This document shows, piece after piece, positions 62,531 to 64,000 of a DNA stretch of 64,000 bases. The translations under genes were made by a program, and so were the position numbers. The stretch's first letter is position 1. Every line of letters begins with the position of its first letter. The stretch lies in NCBI RefSeq assembly GCF_900109365.1, contig NZ_FNZR01000005.1, forward strand, positions 248,001 to 312,000. The letters run 5' to 3'. Under the pieces are notes generated by a model. The model searched no databases and was not told the origin of the DNA. It saw only the letters and a list, made by a program, of their open reading frames with translations. The stretch is from Parapedobacter koreensis (GTDB taxonomy: Bacteria; Bacteroidota; Bacteroidia; Sphingobacteriales; Sphingobacteriaceae).

Positions 62531-63974
62531 GTTCCAATGATGGGTTGGTGCGCAGCTCGCTTTCGGGAATGGGCATCAGCAAGTATTTGGGATCGAACGT
62601 CAGGGAACCGCCACCCTCTTCCGGGCGAGCCAGAAATGCGTCCATGATGATGGTCGCCTGCTCGGGGCCTTGCCGTACAATGTCAAACCACCGCAGTGCC
62701 TCACAGGCAAATTCTAGCCGGCGCTCGTTGAATAAAGAATCCCGGAAGGCCTGCTGGTCGGGTATATCTGCGCCTGTCAAACTGTCCAGTCCGGCGCGGC
62801 TGCGTACCGTGTTGAGCAGGGCAAAGGCTGCACCATCGGCCTCATATCCCCCTTCATTCAGTACCTCGGCATACATCAGTTGGACGTCCGTAATGCGGAG
62901 CACCGGGAAATTAACGTCGTTATCTGTATTGTTGATCGGCGCCGTACCGTGTGAGAATTTCACAAAGAGCTGTGTCACGCTGTCCACGACGTTGTTGACC
63001 GTTGTATAACCTTTTTGGATTGTGATGTCACGCCGCACATCCGTGGTGTCATACGCTTGGTAAAGGTCATCGGATACCGCCACCCAAGTGGATCTTCCGC
63101 CCTGCGGAAACTGCGGGGAACGCAGGTTTTCGGGCACGAGGGAATATACCAGTGGGTTCCCCTGGTTTATCAGCCCCGTGGTGTACTGGATTTGGAAGAC
63201 ATGTTCCGAACCATTGTCCTGGGTATTTACAAAGCAGTTGATGAACTCCGGATAGGGGCTCAGGCCTTCATAGGCCAGTATTTCCTCCAGCAGCGGGCGG
63301 GCAGCATCGTAATTGCCCGTGTAAAGGTGCATGCGGGCCAGTATGCCTTTTGCGGCATAGCGCGTAGCGCGACCCAGGTTGTCGCCTCCCTGGTTTTCGG
63401 GAAGCACCTCCACCGCCGCTTCCAGATCAGCCGCCGCAAAGGCAAATGTTTCCTCTTGGGAGCTGCGGCTTACCGCAATCACCTCGCCAGCAGCCATCGT
63501 GCGATCGATTAGGGGCATACCCCCAAACAGCCAGCCGAGCTGGAAGTAGCAGAAGCCTCGGATGAAGCGTGTCTCACCGCGCATGATGGTGCGTACATTC
63601 TCGTCCGGGAAATCCCCCTCGTCAATCTGGTCCAGGATGTTATTGGTGCGGTTGATCACCGCCCAATAGGCACCCCATACACCCAATATCAAATCGTCCC
63701 CAGCAGTAAAACCAAATCGTGCCACCGGAAGATTTGCGGTGTTCTGTTGCGTATTGACATTGTCACTGAGGCTTTCCACCAACATGGGATAGTCAAAGCC
63801 GTGCACACTGCGCAACCCGCCGTAAGCACCGAACAGTGCTTGGCGGAAGTCATTCACCGACTGGTAAAAGTCCGCCGCATTATAGTCGGATTCTGGCGTC
63901 AGCTGCAGATCCTTGTTACACCCCCATGCCACCAGTAAAGTAAAGGCCAATCGTACAATTCGTGTTTTTTTCAT
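62514..63974 (-). CDS. RagB/SusD family nutrient-uptake outer-membrane lipoprotein
   Basis: 486 aa. Lipoprotein signal with Cys19 (VAWGC). TPR-like helices, WFDIVRQG and the terminal MPIPESELRTNPSLEQNPGY are typical of SusD. Binds glycan or nutrient at the cell surface as the lid of a SusC porin, whose gene should lie upstream beyond base 64000. Substrate unknown. Confidence 0.95.
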   Translation of the reverse strand: MKKTRIVRLAFTLLVAWGCNKDLQLTPESDYNAADFYQSVNDFRQALFGAYGGLRSVHGFDYPMLVESLSDNVNTQQNTANLPVARFGFTAGDDLILGVWGAYWAVINRTNNILDQIDEGDFPDENVRTIMRGETRFIRGFCYFQLGWLFGGMPLIDRTMAAGEVIAVSRSSQEETFAFAAADLEAAVEVLPENQGGDNLGRATRYAAKGILARMHLYTGNYDAARPLLEEILAYEGLSPYPEFINCFVNTQDNGSEHVFQIQYTTGLINQGNPLVYSLVPENLRSPQFPQGGRSTWVAVSDDLYQAYDTTDVRRDITIQKGYTTVNNVVDSVTQLFVKFSHGTAPINNTDNDVNFPVLRITDVQLMYAEVLNEGGYEADGAAFALLNTVRSRAGLDSLTGADIPDQQAFRDSLFNERRLEFACEALRWFDIVRQGPEQATIIMDAFLARPEEGGGSLTFDPKYLLMPIPESELRTNPSLEQNPGY

Positions 63975-64000
63975 GACTGTCTAAGTGTTGGCGGTTTAAA

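Overview
The window is a chromosomal segment of a Bacteroidota bacterium, most likely from the Sphingobacteriaceae (Parapedobacter/Pedobacter/Sphingobacterium-like). The evidence is TAnnTTTG-type -7 promoter boxes, a SusD-family lipoprotein, an IPExxxVDY-type protein next to pyk, a short MG2/TonB-plug protein, macB-like permeases, and N-terminal motifs typical of the phylum. I read about 50 genes, one tRNA and one integrated mobile element. Genus-level placement is inference.

Left core (1-22,000): the 5' end of a sensor-kinase-like gene, a repeat-containing exported peptide, a TylF-like methyltransferase, then pyk and an IPExxxVDY protein. acpP-fabF-rnc-hisS-yccF follow. A serine hydrolase-radA pair, an unknown gene overlapping miaA, and a translation/RNA block (HU, TPR, a 29-aa basic protein, rng) come next. 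A compact hexuronate block (SDR reductase, uxuA, uxaC) would convert glucuronate to 2-keto-3-deoxygluconate. An outer-membrane protein and nhaA close this part.

Accessory zone (22,000-40,031): first a purine-rich G/A repeat tract, a short LpxL-like acyltransferase, a Crp-family regulator and a VOC protein. Then an AraC regulator diverges from an exported oxidoreductase/hydrolase cluster (aldo-keto reductase, lipoprotein esterase, SnoaL-like, carboxymuconolactone-decarboxylase-like) that ends in broken genes. From 30,919 to 40,031 lies an apparent 9.1-kb integrative element in the 3' end of tRNA-Glu(TTC). A 14-bp direct repeat bounds it, and inside both ends sits the same double motif GGGGGAA-N3-ATAGGGGAA. 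It carries a tyrosine recombinase and an excisionase-like HTH protein in the middle. On the left is a five-gene operon headed by a variant uracil-DNA-glycosylase-like protein; on the right is a pair of PD-(D/E)XK nuclease-like genes. These two cargo modules are my best candidates for an undescribed, possibly defensive, system; their function is inference.

Right core (40,144-64,000): purD, an exported MG2/plug protein, an enoyl-CoA hydratase + dienoyl-CoA-reductase-like pair, a phosphohexomutase, a NUDIX hydrolase, a BamA-like outer-membrane protein and a class-V aminotransferase. A macB-type permease and a separate ATPase gene are each preceded by paired TGTCCG-N4-CGGACA palindromes 21 bp apart; the ATPase copy is followed by a sigma-54-like -24/-12 promoter. 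Next come an S41 protease, idi, a large unknown protein, kbl, a pseudo-aspartic protease and typA. A susD gene at the end presumably pairs with a susC beyond the window.
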